Positions 1 through 7,883 of a stretch of 14,692 bases of DNA are shown here, piece by piece. Made by a program: the position numbers and the translations under genes. Below the pieces are notes generated by a model. That model was not told the DNA's origin. It made no database searches and worked only from the letters and a program-made list of their open reading frames with translations. Within the stretch, counting starts at the first letter, position 1. Each line of letters begins with the position of its first letter. The stretch lies in NCBI GenBank assembly GCA_023443095.1, contig JAEZVV010000126.1:1-14692 (forward strand), in the 5' to 3' direction. The stretch comes from Pseudomonadota bacterium. GTDB lineage: Bacteria; Pseudomonadota; Gammaproteobacteria; Burkholderiales; Burkholderiaceae_F.

Positions 1-1932
1 GTGCTGATCACCAAGGTGGCCGCCACTTCGCCCGATCAGGCTTACAAGCAGAAGCTGGTGCCGGTGAGCGTGGGCATCACGGCCGACGGGCAAGCCAGCC
101 CGGCGCTCACCAAGAAGCTGGCGGCGCTGGGTTTGACGGCTGATCTCGCCAGTCTCAAGCGCGAGAGCGACGGCAAGACCGAACAGTTGGTGTACGAAGG
201 GCTCAAGCCCGGCGTGGCCTTGGCCTCCGGCCTGCAGGCAACGCTGCTTGAGGCGATCGCCGGCCTGCCCATCCCCAAGGTGATGAGCTACCAGCTCGCC
301 GACGGCAAAACCACGGTCCAGTTCGTGCGCCCGGTCAAGTTCATCGTCGCTCTGCACGGGACCGAGGTGGTTCCGGTCGCCGCGCTGGGTCTGACCGCCG
401 GCCGCACGACCATGGGCCACCGCTTCCATACGCAGGGGGCGATCGCCATCGCCGCGGCCGAGAGCTACGAGAACCAGCTCGAGGCCGAAGGCAAGGTGAT
501 CCCCTCGTTTGCCAAGCGCCGCGAGCGCCTGGTCGAGTTGGTCGAAGCCGCCGCCGCCAAGCTCGATGCGAGTGCGATTTTGCCGGCCGAGCTGGTCGAC
601 GAAGTCACCGCGCTCACCGAATGGCCGGTGGTCTACCAGTCGAGTTTCGAGCGCGAGTTCCTCGAAGTGCCCGAGGAGTGCCTGATCCTCACCATGCAGC
701 AGAACCAGAAGTATTTCGCCCTGCGCGGTGCCTCTGGACGGCTGATGAACACCTTCCTGCTGGTCTCGCACATCGAGGCCACCGATGGCGGGGAAGCGAT
801 CCGCTCGGGCAACGCGCGTGTGGTGCGAGCGCGCCTGGCCGATGCCAAGTTCTTCTACGACCAGGACCGGCTCCAGCCGCTTGAAGCCCGCATTCCGGGC
901 CTGGCCAACGTGGTCTACCACAACAAGCTCGGCAGCCAGCTCGAGCGGGTCGAGCGCGTGGTTGGCATCGCGGTGGCCATCGCCAAACATGTCGGCGCCG
1001 ATCCCACCCATGTCGAACGCGCCGCGCGCCTGGCCAAGGCCGACCTGCGCACGTTGATGGTGGGCGAGTTCCCCGAGCTGCAAGGCATCATGGGCGAGTA
1101 TTACGCCCGCCACGACGGCGAAGCGACCGACGTGGCGCTGGCGATCCGCGAGCACTACCAGCCGCGTTACGCCGGCGACGCCCTGCCTTCGACTCCGGTG
1201 AGCCTGTGTGTGGCGCTCGCCGACAAGCTCGAGACCCTCGCCGGCCTGTTTGGCATCGGCCAGATCCCCACCGGCGACAAGGACCCCTTCGCCTTGCGCC
1301 GCCATGCTCTCGGCGTGCTGCGCATGCTGATGGAAAAGAAGCTCGATCTGCCGCTCTCGACCCTGATCTCGATCGGGCACGAGGGCATGGCGAGCGTGCC
1401 CGGGGTGGTCGACGCCCAGGCGCCGCTGGCCGAGTTCCTGGTCGATCGTCTGCGCGGTCTGCTGCGCGAACAGGGTTACAGCGCCAACGAAGTCGAGGCG
1501 GTGCTGGCCCTCAACCCGCAGCTCATCGCCGACCTGCCGGCGCGTCTGGCGGCAGTGCGCGCCTTCATGGCGCTGCCCGAGGCCGAGGCCCTGGCCGCCG
1601 CCAACAAGCGCATCGGCAACATCCTGAAGAAGGCCGAAGGCGAAGTGCCCGCGACCTACGCGACCGGGCTGCTGATGGAGCCGGCCGAGCAGAAACTCGC
1701 CGCCGCGCTCGAGGCGGTGGCGGCGCCGGCCACGACCATGCTCGCGACCGGCGACTACGAAGCCCTGCTCAAGTCGCTCGCCCCGCTCAAGCTGCCGGTC
1801 GACGCCTTCTTCGACGAGGTGATGGTCAACGTCGACGACGCCGCTCTGCGCAACAACCGCCTTGCCCTGCTCGGCCGCCTGCACGCGGTGATGAACCAGG
1901 TGGCGGAACTGGCGCGGCTGTCGGTGGGATAA
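1..1932 (+). CDS. glyS: Glycyl-tRNA synthetase beta subunit, 5'-truncated by window edge
   Basis: This is the beta subunit of the bacterial alpha2beta2 glycyl-tRNA synthetase. It charges tRNA-Gly in the cytoplasm together with the GlyQ alpha subunit and contributes tRNA binding. The frame is open from base 1, and 643 residues are visible. The family usually has about 690-720, so roughly 50-70 N-terminal residues lie outside the window; the GTG at base 1 is an internal Val codon, not a start. Conserved GlyS segments are present: TMGHRFH (about residues 137-143), GNARVVRARLADAKFF (about 270-285), GEYYARHDGE (about 365-374) and KDPFALRRHALGVLR (about 425-439). The anticodon-binding-like C-terminal region follows. 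TAA stop at 1930-1932. plsC follows after 12 bases, so the two are probably cotranscribed. Identification is very secure. Confidence 0.97.
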   Translation: MLITKVAATSPDQAYKQKLVPVSVGITADGQASPALTKKLAALGLTADLASLKRESDGKTEQLVYEGLKPGVALASGLQATLLEAIAGLPIPKVMSYQLADGKTTVQFVRPVKFIVALHGTEVVPVAALGLTAGRTTMGHRFHTQGAIAIAAAESYENQLEAEGKVIPSFAKRRERLVELVEAAAAKLDASAILPAELVDEVTALTEWPVVYQSSFEREFLEVPEECLILTMQQNQKYFALRGASGRLMNTFLLVSHIEATDGGEAIRSGNARVVRARLADAKFFYDQDRLQPLEARIPGLANVVYHNKLGSQLERVERVVGIAVAIAKHVGADPTHVERAARLAKADLRTLMVGEFPELQGIMGEYYARHDGEATDVALAIREHYQPRYAGDALPSTPVSLCVALADKLETLAGLFGIGQIPTGDKDPFALRRHALGVLRMLMEKKLDLPLSTLISIGHEGMASVPGVVDAQAPLAEFLVDRLRGLLREQGYSANEVEAVLALNPQLIADLPARLAAVRAFMALPEAEALAAANKRIGNILKKAEGEVPATYATGLLMEPAEQKLAAALEAVAAPATTMLATGDYEALLKSLAPLKLPVDAFFDEVMVNVDDAALRNNRLALLGRLHAVMNQVAELARLSVG

Positions 1933-1944
1933 GAGGGGGCGAGC

Positions 1945-2721
1945 TTGCAGCCGCTGATCCTTCTTCGTTCGGCGCTGTACGTGGCGACCATGTTCGCCGC
2001 CGTGGTCCCCTGGTCCTTCGTGATCCTGGGGGCTGCGGTGGTCGCCAAGCCGACCACCCGCTACAAGTTGTGCCAGATGTGGACCGGCCTGGCGATGAAG
2101 CTGGGGCGTTCGCTCTGTGGCATGGACTGGCGGGTCGAGGGCTGGGACAAGTTGCCCGCCGGTCACGCGATCGTGATGAGCAAGCATCAGTCGGCATGGG
2201 AGACCTTCTGGCTGGCGACCTTCATGCCGCACCGGCTGTCCTTCACCTACAAGCGCGAACTGGCCTATCTGCCGTTTTTCGGCTGGGCGCTGGGTTCGCT
2301 TGGCATGATCAGCATCGACCGCTCGCGCGGCAAAGACGCCTTCACCCAGCTGCTCGAGAAGGCGCCGGCGCATCTGGCCGACGGCTGGTGGATCATGATG
2401 TTTCCCGAAGGCACCCGCACCCTGCCCGGGGTGACTCGCCGCTACAAGACCGGCGGTGCGCGGCTGGCGGTGGCCACCGGCACGCCGATCGTGCCGATCG
2501 CGCTCAACTCCGGCGAGCTGTGGCCGCGCCGCAGCCTGACCATGAAGCCCGGCACCATCACGGTGGTGATCGGCGACCCGATAGACCCGGCCGGCAAGAC
2601 CGCGGACCAGGTGGCGGCCGAAGTCGAGACCTGGATCGAAGGCCAGATGCGCCGCATCGCTCCCCACCGCTACCCCGACACCCGTGTCCCGGCCGCGCGA
2701 GCGGAGGCCGTCCGCCCATGA
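1945..2721 (+). CDS. plsC: 1-acyl-sn-glycerol-3-phosphate acyltransferase (PlsC/LPLAT family)
   Basis: Predicted membrane-bound acyltransferase that converts lysophosphatidic acid to phosphatidic acid in phospholipid synthesis, 258 aa. A hydrophobic N-terminal segment (about residues 10-34) would anchor it in the inner membrane. The four acyltransferase blocks are visible: KHQSAWE (H81-E86), GMISIDRSRGK (120-130), FPEGTRT (153-159) and IVPIALNSGE (182-191). The first block is HX4E, where the textbook motif is HX4D. The start is TTG at 1945, chosen because GAGGGGG at 1934-1940 sits just upstream and there is no better start in frame. The stop TGA overlaps the next gene's ATG (ATGA), which indicates translational coupling. 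A close paralogue with another lysophospholipid substrate cannot be excluded. Confidence 0.9.
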   Translation: MQPLILLRSALYVATMFAAVVPWSFVILGAAVVAKPTTRYKLCQMWTGLAMKLGRSLCGMDWRVEGWDKLPAGHAIVMSKHQSAWETFWLATFMPHRLSFTYKRELAYLPFFGWALGSLGMISIDRSRGKDAFTQLLEKAPAHLADGWWIMMFPEGTRTLPGVTRRYKTGGARLAVATGTPIVPIALNSGELWPRRSLTMKPGTITVVIGDPIDPAGKTADQVAAEVETWIEGQMRRIAPHRYPDTRVPAARAEAVRP

Positions 2722-3563
2722 GGCGTCGCCTTGCCAGCCTGGGGCAACAGCTCGGTTTCGACCTGTTCGATCTGCCCGCGCCGCCGACTCCCGCGCCGCC
2801 CCCACCCGCCGTGGCCCCGCCCGCGCCACCGGTCGCACCGGCGCCGCCACGCATGGTGCCGCTCGGGGGCGAGCCGATCCGCTACCAGCTGCGGCGCGCC
2901 AAACGCAAGACGATCGGTTTCGTGATCGACGAGCAGGGGCTGACGATTTCGGCGCCGCGCTGGGTCACCCTGCGCGAGATCGAAGCCGCGGTGGTCGAGA
3001 AGGAGCGCTGGATCCGCAAGAAACTCGAACACTGGCGCGACTGGCGCGAGCGCCGCAAGCTGCCCGAGCTGCGCTTTGCCGACGGCGGCCAGCTGCCCTA
3101 CCTGGGCGAGGTCCTCACCCTGAGGTTGAGCGCGGTGGCTCAGGCCAGCCTGAGCGGGGCGCCCGGGGCCAGGGAGCTGCACCTGGGGCTGCCGCCCGCG
3201 GCCGACGAACTGCAGGTGCGCGACGCGCTCCAGGCCTGGCTGCAGGGCGAGGCGAAGCGGGTCTTCGGCGAGCGCCTGGCGCAGATCGCGCCGCGCGTCG
3301 GCGTGCCGTTCAAGAGCTGGACCCTGTCGGCCGCGCGCCGGCAATGGGGTTCGTGCACGCATGACAAACGCATCCGCCTCAACTGGCGGCTGATCCATTT
3401 CGCGCCGCATCTGATCGACTACGTGATCGCACACGAACTGGCCCACCTGCGCGAGATGAACCACAGCCCGCGCTTCTGGCAGGTGGTGGGCGAGGTCCTG
3501 CCGGGCTACGAAACCGCCCGCGCCGAGCTGCGCGGCCACGACCTGGGTTCGCTGCCGCTCTGA
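2718..3563 (+). CDS. YgjP-like (DUF45/M48-type) zinc metallopeptidase
   Basis: Predicted zinc-dependent metallopeptidase of the YgjP/DUF45 (WLM-like) family, 281 aa. Cellular substrate unknown. The C-terminal catalytic region has RRQWGSC (about residues 207-213), then HELAH (239-243) and a downstream H249 in NHSPRFW, giving the HExxH...H zinc site typical of the family. The first 60 residues differ from the rest: a short basic start, then a Pro/Ala-rich low-complexity stretch (about 20-45) that is probably a disordered linker. No signal peptide or membrane segment is seen, so it should be cytoplasmic. It overlaps the end of plsC by 4 bases, and its placement next to plsC and near gloA is the order I recall for many betaproteobacteria. 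Family assignment is firm; function is not established. Confidence 0.9.
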   Translation: MRRRLASLGQQLGFDLFDLPAPPTPAPPPPAVAPPAPPVAPAPPRMVPLGGEPIRYQLRRAKRKTIGFVIDEQGLTISAPRWVTLREIEAAVVEKERWIRKKLEHWRDWRERRKLPELRFADGGQLPYLGEVLTLRLSAVAQASLSGAPGARELHLGLPPAADELQVRDALQAWLQGEAKRVFGERLAQIAPRVGVPFKSWTLSAARRQWGSCTHDKRIRLNWRLIHFAPHLIDYVIAHELAHLREMNHSPRFWQVVGEVLPGYETARAELRGHDLGSLPL

Positions 3564-3567
3564 TCCG

Positions 3568-3584
3568 GCGCCCCTGATGGGCGC
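3568..3584 (+). terminator. Short GC hairpin after the metallopeptidase gene
   Basis: GCGCCC and GGGCGC form a perfect 6-bp stem with a 5-base loop (CTGAT), starting 4 bases after the metallopeptidase stop. No T-run follows, so it is at best a weak or non-classical terminator separating the glyS-plsC-ygjP group from the yhiM-like gene. Confidence 0.3.
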
Positions 3585-3649
3585 ATCGCCCCGCCCGGGC
3601 CGCCGCCGCGCCCGTATCGTCACGGCCACCCCGTCTGCCGGAGGTCGCC

Positions 3650-4705
3650 ATGAATTTCACGCTCAGCCTTCTGTTTCGCGCGATTCCGCTGCTGATGGCA
3701 CTGATCTGCCTGGCTTTCGGCTTCTACGTCGCCGGCGGCGGCAGCGATGCCGACCACTTCCTGGCGGGCAACGTGCTGGTGTCGCTGGCCTCGATCTGCT
3801 TCGCCCTCTTTTGCACCGCGGCGACCATCATCCGCCAGCTGGTCGGAACCTACGCGCCGATGTGGCGCTGGGTCCTGCCGGTGGCGGGCTACGCGGTCGC
3901 GGCGGCGACCGCCTTCTACGGCCTGAGCCTGATCTCGGGGGCGGCGTCGGCGGCGGTCTTCGTCGCCGGCCACGTGATCGTCGGCGTGGGGCTGATCACC
4001 GCCTGCGTGGCCACCGTGGCGACGGCCTCGACCCGCTTCACCCTGATTCCCCTCAACTCGCACAGCCAGCCCGGAGCGCCCGCGCCGAGCGGGGCCCACA
4101 GCGCCCGCGCCGCGATGATCATGATGGCGGTGCCGGCCACCTGCGGCGCCGTCGCGTACGCCTGGGCCCTGCTCCTGCTGGGGCAGTCGGGCAGCGCGCC
4201 GCATTTCGTCGCCGGCCATGTGCTGGGCGGACTGGCCGCCATCTGCGTGAGCCTGATCGCCCTGGTGGCGGCGGTGGCGCGGCAGATCCGCAACCAGTTC
4301 AGCGAACGCGAACGCTACCTCTGGCCCTGGCTGGTGGTTGCGATGGGGGCGATCAACATCTTCTGGGGCGGAGCGGTCCTGCTGGGGGCGGGCGGTCCGG
4401 AGCGGATCGCGCCCGGCTTCGTGCTGATCGGGCTGGGTCTGATCTGCTTCAGCATCCTCTCGAAGGTGATGCTGCTGTCCTTGGTGTGGCGCCAGACCTT
4501 CCCTCTGGCCTCGCGCGTGCCCTTGATTCCGGTCGGCACCGCGCTCGCCTGCCTCTTTCTCGCGGCCTTCCTGTTCGAGGCGGCGGTGAGCGACACCGCC
4601 TTCTTCGTGCCGGCGCGCGTCATGGTGGGCCTGGGCGCGGTGTGTTTCACCTTGTTCTCGATCGTCTCGGTGCTCGAGGCCGGCACCTCGGGCCAGGCCG
4701 CCTGA
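3650..4705 (+). CDS. yhiM: YhiM-like DUF2776 inner-membrane protein
   Basis: Polytopic inner-membrane protein of the DUF2776 family, 351 aa; E. coli YhiM is about 350 aa. About ten hydrophobic helices fill the whole length. Stretches I recall as shared with E. coli YhiM include APGFVLIGLGLICFSI (near 4408-4455) and PARVMVGLGAVCFTLFSIVS (near 4611-4670). The internal recurrence of FVAGHV-like segments (near 3958 and 4206) suggests an internally duplicated architecture. YhiM has been linked to acid/low-pH survival in E. coli, but its biochemical role is unknown and I infer no more here. GGAGG at 3640-3644 fixes the ATG at 3650. It stands alone between the metallopeptidase gene and gloA, with gaps of 86 and 99 bases, so it looks like a gene inserted into an otherwise conserved block. 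Confidence 0.85.
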   Translation: MNFTLSLLFRAIPLLMALICLAFGFYVAGGGSDADHFLAGNVLVSLASICFALFCTAATIIRQLVGTYAPMWRWVLPVAGYAVAAATAFYGLSLISGAASAAVFVAGHVIVGVGLITACVATVATASTRFTLIPLNSHSQPGAPAPSGAHSARAAMIMMAVPATCGAVAYAWALLLLGQSGSAPHFVAGHVLGGLAAICVSLIALVAAVARQIRNQFSERERYLWPWLVVAMGAINIFWGGAVLLGAGGPERIAPGFVLIGLGLICFSILSKVMLLSLVWRQTFPLASRVPLIPVGTALACLFLAAFLFEAAVSDTAFFVPARVMVGLGAVCFTLFSIVSVLEAGTSGQAA

Positions 4706-4804
4706 GGCGGGAGCGGGGCCGGGCGAACCCCGGTCGGTCGCCGCTCGCTCGGCTGTGTAAGCTCGCGGCCATGGGGCGATCGCCCTCGTCACAAGGATTC
4801 CGAA

Positions 4805-5197
4805 ATGAAGCTACTCCACACCATGCTGCGCGTCGGCGACATGCAGCGTTCGATCGATTTCTACACCCGCGTCCTGGGCATGGAGCTGATCCGCACCACC
4901 GACCGCCCCGAGCACCAGTACACGCTGGCTTTCGTCGGCTACGGCGACGAATCGCACGGCGCGGTGATCGAGCTCACCTACAACTACGGCGTCGAGAAAT
5001 ACGAGATGGGCACCGCCTACGGCCACATCGCGATCGAGGTCGACAACGCCGCGGCAATGTGCGAGCAGGTGCGCGCCGCCGGCGGCAAGGTCACTCGCGA
5101 AGCCGGCCCGGTGGCGGGCGGCAAGACCGTGATCGCCTTCGTCACCGACCCCGACGGCTACAAGATCGAGTTCATCGAAAAGGGCTCGCCGCTCTAA
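4805..5197 (+). CDS. gloA: Lactoylglutathione lyase (glyoxalase I)
   Basis: Glyoxalase I, 130 aa. It isomerises the hemithioacetal of methylglyoxal and glutathione to S-lactoylglutathione in the cytoplasm, the first step of methylglyoxal detoxification. The metal ligands fall at exactly the numbering I recall for E. coli GloA: H5, E56, H74 and E122. The length and the two beta-alpha-beta-beta-beta halves also match that short, Ni-type class. AAGGA at 4793-4797 supports the ATG at 4805. It is probably monocistronic: flanked upstream by a 99-base gap holding a 12-bp palindrome (GGGCGATCGCCC, 4774-4785) and downstream by a hairpin. Confidence 0.95.
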   Translation: MKLLHTMLRVGDMQRSIDFYTRVLGMELIRTTDRPEHQYTLAFVGYGDESHGAVIELTYNYGVEKYEMGTAYGHIAIEVDNAAAMCEQVRAAGGKVTREAGPVAGGKTVIAFVTDPDGYKIEFIEKGSPL

Positions 5198-5203
5198 GCC
5201 CGG

Positions 5204-5226
5204 CGCCCGGGGTTCTCCCTCGGGCG
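5204..5226 (+). terminator. Hairpin downstream of gloA
   Basis: CGCCCG (5204-5209) and CGGGCG (5221-5226) pair perfectly around an 11-base loop, 7 bases after the gloA stop. There is no T-run, so a termination role is only plausible. Confidence 0.3.
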
Positions 5227-5257
5227 GAGTATCTCGAGCGGCGCCACTAGGCGTCGC

Positions 5258-5271
5258 TTGTCTTGCGTCAA
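5258..5271 (+). promoter_or_regulatory. Weak FNR-like dyad upstream of ubiU
   Basis: TTGTC-TTGC-GTCAA has the FNR box geometry (TTGAT-N4-ATCAA) and keeps the outer TTG and TCAA bases, with three mismatches in the inner positions. It lies within a longer dyad, CGCTTG (5255-5260) and CAAGCG (5269-5274), sharing the same centre. The centre is about 61 bases before the ubiU ATG. The ubiUVT genes work in anaerobiosis and are FNR-controlled in E. coli, so such a site would make sense, but the match is imperfect. Confidence 0.35.
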
Positions 5272-5325
5272 GCGGGCGCGCGCAACGGTCGTTAGGGTGC
5301 GGCATCCACTACTGCGTCTGCGCTC

Positions 5326-6336
5326 ATGACCACTCGCCGCAAGCCCGATCTTGTCTGCCCTGCGGGCAGCCTGCCGGCCATGAAGGCCGCCGTCGACGAA
5401 GGTGCGGATGCCGTCTACTGCGGCTTTCGCGACGCCACCAACGCGCGCAACTTCGCCGGCCTCAACTTCGACCGCAAGGCGCTCGAAACCGGAATCGCCT
5501 ACGCCCACGCGCGCGGGCGCGAGGTTCTCGTCGCCATCAACACCTATGCCCGCGCCGGCCAGACCGCCGCCTGGCACGCCGCGGTCGACCACGCCGCCGA
5601 GCTCGGGGTCGACGCCCTGATCCTGGCCGACCCGGCGCTGATGGCCTACGCGGCCAAGACCCACCCGCAGCTGCGCCTGCATTGCTCGGTTCAGGGTTCG
5701 GTCACGAACTACGAGGCGATCAACTTTCTGGCGCAGGAGTTCGGCATCCGCCGCGCGGTGATCCCGCGCGTGCTCACGCTCGAGCAGATCGAGCAGCTGA
5801 TCGAAAAGACCCAAGTCGAGATCGAGGTCTTCGGCTTCGGTTCGCTGTGCGTGATGAACGAAGGCCGCTGCTGGCTCAGCTCCTACGCCACCGGCCAGTC
5901 GCCCAACACCCACGGCGTGTGTTCACCCGCCGCCCACGTGCGCTGGGAAGAGCAGGGGACCGACCGCCTGGTGCGCCTGAACGGCATCCTGATCGACCGC
6001 TTCGGCGCCGAGGAAAAGGCGGGCTATCCGACCATCTGCAAAGGCCGCTACGAAGTCGAAGGTGCGGTCGATTACGCGATGGAAGAGCCGACCAGCCTCA
6101 ACGTCCTGCCCATGCTCGACCAGATCGTCCGCGCCGGTGTGGCAGCGATCAAGGTCGAGGGCCGCCAGCGCAGCCCGGCTTATGTCGCCAAGGTCACCCG
6201 CACCCTGCGCGCGGCGATCGACGCCGCCTGCGGCGAAGCCCGTTATTCGCCCCGGCCCGAATGGCTGGCCGCGCTCGCCGAAGTGTCCGAAGGGCAGTCG
6301 GTGACCCTGGGCGCCTACAACAAGCCGTGGCGGTGA
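5326..6336 (+). CDS. ubiU: O2-independent ubiquinone biosynthesis protein UbiU (U32 family)
   Basis: UbiU forms a heterodimer with UbiV that carries out the oxygen-independent hydroxylations of the ubiquinone ring (with prephenate as oxygen donor in E. coli); cytoplasmic, 336 aa. It belongs to the peptidase U32 family by sequence. Four cysteines, C175, C182, C199 and C238, have spacings of 7, 17 and 39 residues, identical to the [4Fe-4S] ligands I recall for E. coli UbiU (C169, C176, C193, C232). The N-terminal DLVCPAG...GADAVYCG and the core CSVQGSV are typical of U32 proteins. ubiV follows after about 11 bases and ubiT after that, so this is one operon. An FNR-like dyad lies upstream. No strong Shine-Dalgarno is visible before the ATG at 5326. 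Confidence 0.96.
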   Translation: MTTRRKPDLVCPAGSLPAMKAAVDEGADAVYCGFRDATNARNFAGLNFDRKALETGIAYAHARGREVLVAINTYARAGQTAAWHAAVDHAAELGVDALILADPALMAYAAKTHPQLRLHCSVQGSVTNYEAINFLAQEFGIRRAVIPRVLTLEQIEQLIEKTQVEIEVFGFGSLCVMNEGRCWLSSYATGQSPNTHGVCSPAAHVRWEEQGTDRLVRLNGILIDRFGAEEKAGYPTICKGRYEVEGAVDYAMEEPTSLNVLPMLDQIVRAGVAAIKVEGRQRSPAYVAKVTRTLRAAIDAACGEARYSPRPEWLAALAEVSEGQSVTLGAYNKPWR

Positions 6337-6347
6337 AGACGATGACG

Positions 6348-7226
6348 ATGAAAATTTCCCTCGGCCCCATCCTGCCGTATTGGGCCCGCGCCCGCGTGTT
6401 CGAGTTCTACGAGGCGGCTGCCAGCTCGGCCGCCGACATCGTCTATTTGGGCGAGGTGGTGTGTTCGCGCCGCCAGGAGCTGCGGCTCGACGACTGGATC
6501 GCCATTGCCGCCCAGCTCAGAGAGGCCGGCAAGGAAGTGGTGATCGGCAGCCAGATCCTGCTCGAAGGCGAACGCGACCTGAAGCGCCTGCGGCATCTGA
6601 TCGAAAACGGCGGCTGCGCCATCGAAGCCAACGACCTGGGCGCGGTCGCGCTGTGCGCGCGCAAGACGCCCTTCGTGGCCGGCGCCCAGCTCAACGTCTA
6701 CAACGAAGAGACCCTGGCCTGGCTCGCCAGCCTGGGCGCCGTGCGCTGGCTGCCGCCGCTCGAAACCGGCCGCGAGCTGATCGCCGCCCTGCACGCCCAG
6801 CGGCCGGCAGGTCTGCAGACCGAAGTTTTCGTCCACGGCCGCATGCCGCTGGCGATTTCGGCGCGCTGCTTCACCGCCCGCCACTACGGCCTGGGCAAGG
6901 ACGACTGCGAGTTCAAGTGCCTCGAGCACCCCGACGGGCTGCTGATCAAGACCCGCGAAGGCCAGCCTTTCCTCGCCTTGAACGGGGTCCAGACCCAGTC
7001 GGCGGCGCGTTGCGCCCTGCTCGGCGAAGTGCCGGCCTTGAAGGACCTCGGTGTCGAGGTGCTGCGCATCAGCCCGCAGGCCGAACACACTTTCGAGATC
7101 CTGGCTGCTTATGCCGCTGCCCGCGACGGCCTGCCCGCCGCACTCAAGCCCGAGTGGAGCCCCGAAGGCCATACCGATGGCTACTGGCGCGGCGCTCCCG
7201 GCATCGAATCCTGTCTATCTGCTTAA
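6348..7226 (+). CDS. ubiV: O2-independent ubiquinone biosynthesis protein UbiV (U32 family)
   Basis: Partner of UbiU in anaerobic ubiquinone ring hydroxylation, 292 aa from the ATG at 6348. The Fe-S cysteines are C39, C174, C187 and C191; the last three keep the 13 and 4 residue spacings of E. coli UbiV (C180, C193, C197), and C39 matches E. coli C39 when the 6348 start is used. An in-frame ATG at 6342 would add two residues (MTMKIS). I prefer 6348 because of the homologous start MKxSLGP and because GGTGAAG (6332-6338) lies at better spacing. Other family segments are YLGEVVCS, SARCFTARHYG and LNGVQTQS. TAA at 7224-7226, six bases before the ubiT ATG. Confidence 0.96.
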   Translation: MKISLGPILPYWARARVFEFYEAAASSAADIVYLGEVVCSRRQELRLDDWIAIAAQLREAGKEVVIGSQILLEGERDLKRLRHLIENGGCAIEANDLGAVALCARKTPFVAGAQLNVYNEETLAWLASLGAVRWLPPLETGRELIAALHAQRPAGLQTEVFVHGRMPLAISARCFTARHYGLGKDDCEFKCLEHPDGLLIKTREGQPFLALNGVQTQSAARCALLGEVPALKDLGVEVLRISPQAEHTFEILAAYAAARDGLPAALKPEWSPEGHTDGYWRGAPGIESCLSA

Positions 7227-7232
7227 GTGACC

Positions 7233-7658
7233 ATGTTCAACATCCCCAGCTTCGACCTGCCCGCGCCGATCGCGCGTATCGGCCGCGCCCTGCCGCAATG
7301 GCCGCATTCCTTCGTGCTGGCGCAGGGGCTCAACGCCGCGATCAGGCTGAAGAAGCTCGACGTCGACGCGCTCGCGCCGCTGGCGGGCAAGACGGTGGCG
7401 ATCCACTGCACCGACGCCGGCACCACCGGCACGGTGGGTTTCGACGGCCTGCGTTTTTCCGCCACCAACGCGGCGCCCGACCTGACCATCAGCGCGCCGA
7501 TGAGCTCGCTCGCCCGCATCGCCACCCGCCAGGACGACCCCGACACCTTGTTCTTCCACCGCCGCCTGCAAGTCACCGGCGACACCGAGCTGGGGCTGGT
7601 GGTGAAGAACCTGCTGGATTCGGTGGAGCTGCCGCGCTGGATGAGCGCGGCGCATTGA
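7233..7658 (+). CDS. ubiT: Anaerobic ubiquinone accessory factor UbiT (SCP2 domain)
   Basis: Small SCP2-type lipid-binding protein required with UbiUV for anaerobic ubiquinone synthesis, probably presenting the hydrophobic intermediate as UbiJ does in the aerobic pathway; 141 aa. SCP2 features are the central FDGLRFSATNAAPDLTISAP and the C-terminal DTLFFHRRLQVTGD...GLVVKNLLD, matching YhbT/UbiT. A GTG at 7227, directly after the ubiV stop, would give a two-residue-longer product; ATG at 7233 is chosen by codon preference, and no Shine-Dalgarno decides it. In E. coli ubiT is transcribed away from ubiUV, whereas here all three genes are co-oriented and almost touching. Confidence 0.92.
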   Translation: MFNIPSFDLPAPIARIGRALPQWPHSFVLAQGLNAAIRLKKLDVDALAPLAGKTVAIHCTDAGTTGTVGFDGLRFSATNAAPDLTISAPMSSLARIATRQDDPDTLFFHRRLQVTGDTELGLVVKNLLDSVELPRWMSAAH

Positions 7659-7775
7659 TGCTTGGGGCCTCGCCCGGGGCGGGCTTGGCCAGATCGATTC
7701 ATTCGTTGCCACTGCGTGAGGAGAGTCATCGCTGCGCGATGCGCCGCGCGGCTCAGGCCGCCGCGGGGCCCCAAC

Positions 7776-7793
7776 GGGGTGGGCGGCCACCCC
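7776..7793. repeat. Inverted repeat GGGGTGG/CCACCCC
   Basis: Seven-base perfect stem with a four-base loop (GCGG). It shares its GGGG with an upstream CCCC-AAC-GGGG hairpin (7769-7779), so the two structures would exclude each other in RNA. Confidence 0.6.
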
Positions 7794-7864
7794 TTTGGAT
7801 TCCCCGCCGCCCCTGTCGGTCGGCCCTGCGGGCTGCCCTTGCGCGGCATGGCACCGGCGGCGAG

Positions 7865-7881
7865 CGCCCGAAACTCGGGCG
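7865..7881. repeat. Inverted repeat CGCCCGA/TCGGGCG, AAC loop
   Basis: Seven-base perfect stem closed by the triloop AAC, two bases upstream of a second hairpin with the same loop. Confidence 0.65.
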
Positions 7882-7883
7882 AT

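Noticed and set aside
1206..2717. Upstream in-frame extension of the metallopeptidase frame to 785 codons
   Set aside because: It runs through glyS and plsC in another frame with Arg/Gly/Ala-rich sequence typical of GC-rich shadow frames; the real gene starts at 2718 with the ATGA overlap.
2670..3629. Long minus-strand open frame (319 codons)
   Set aside because: Antisense to the HExxH metallopeptidase gene, with no family features; a shadow of high GC codon use.
4774..4785. GGGCGATCGCCC palindrome before gloA as an operator
   Set aside because: A single GC-rich palindrome with no known regulator match; mentioned under gloA only.
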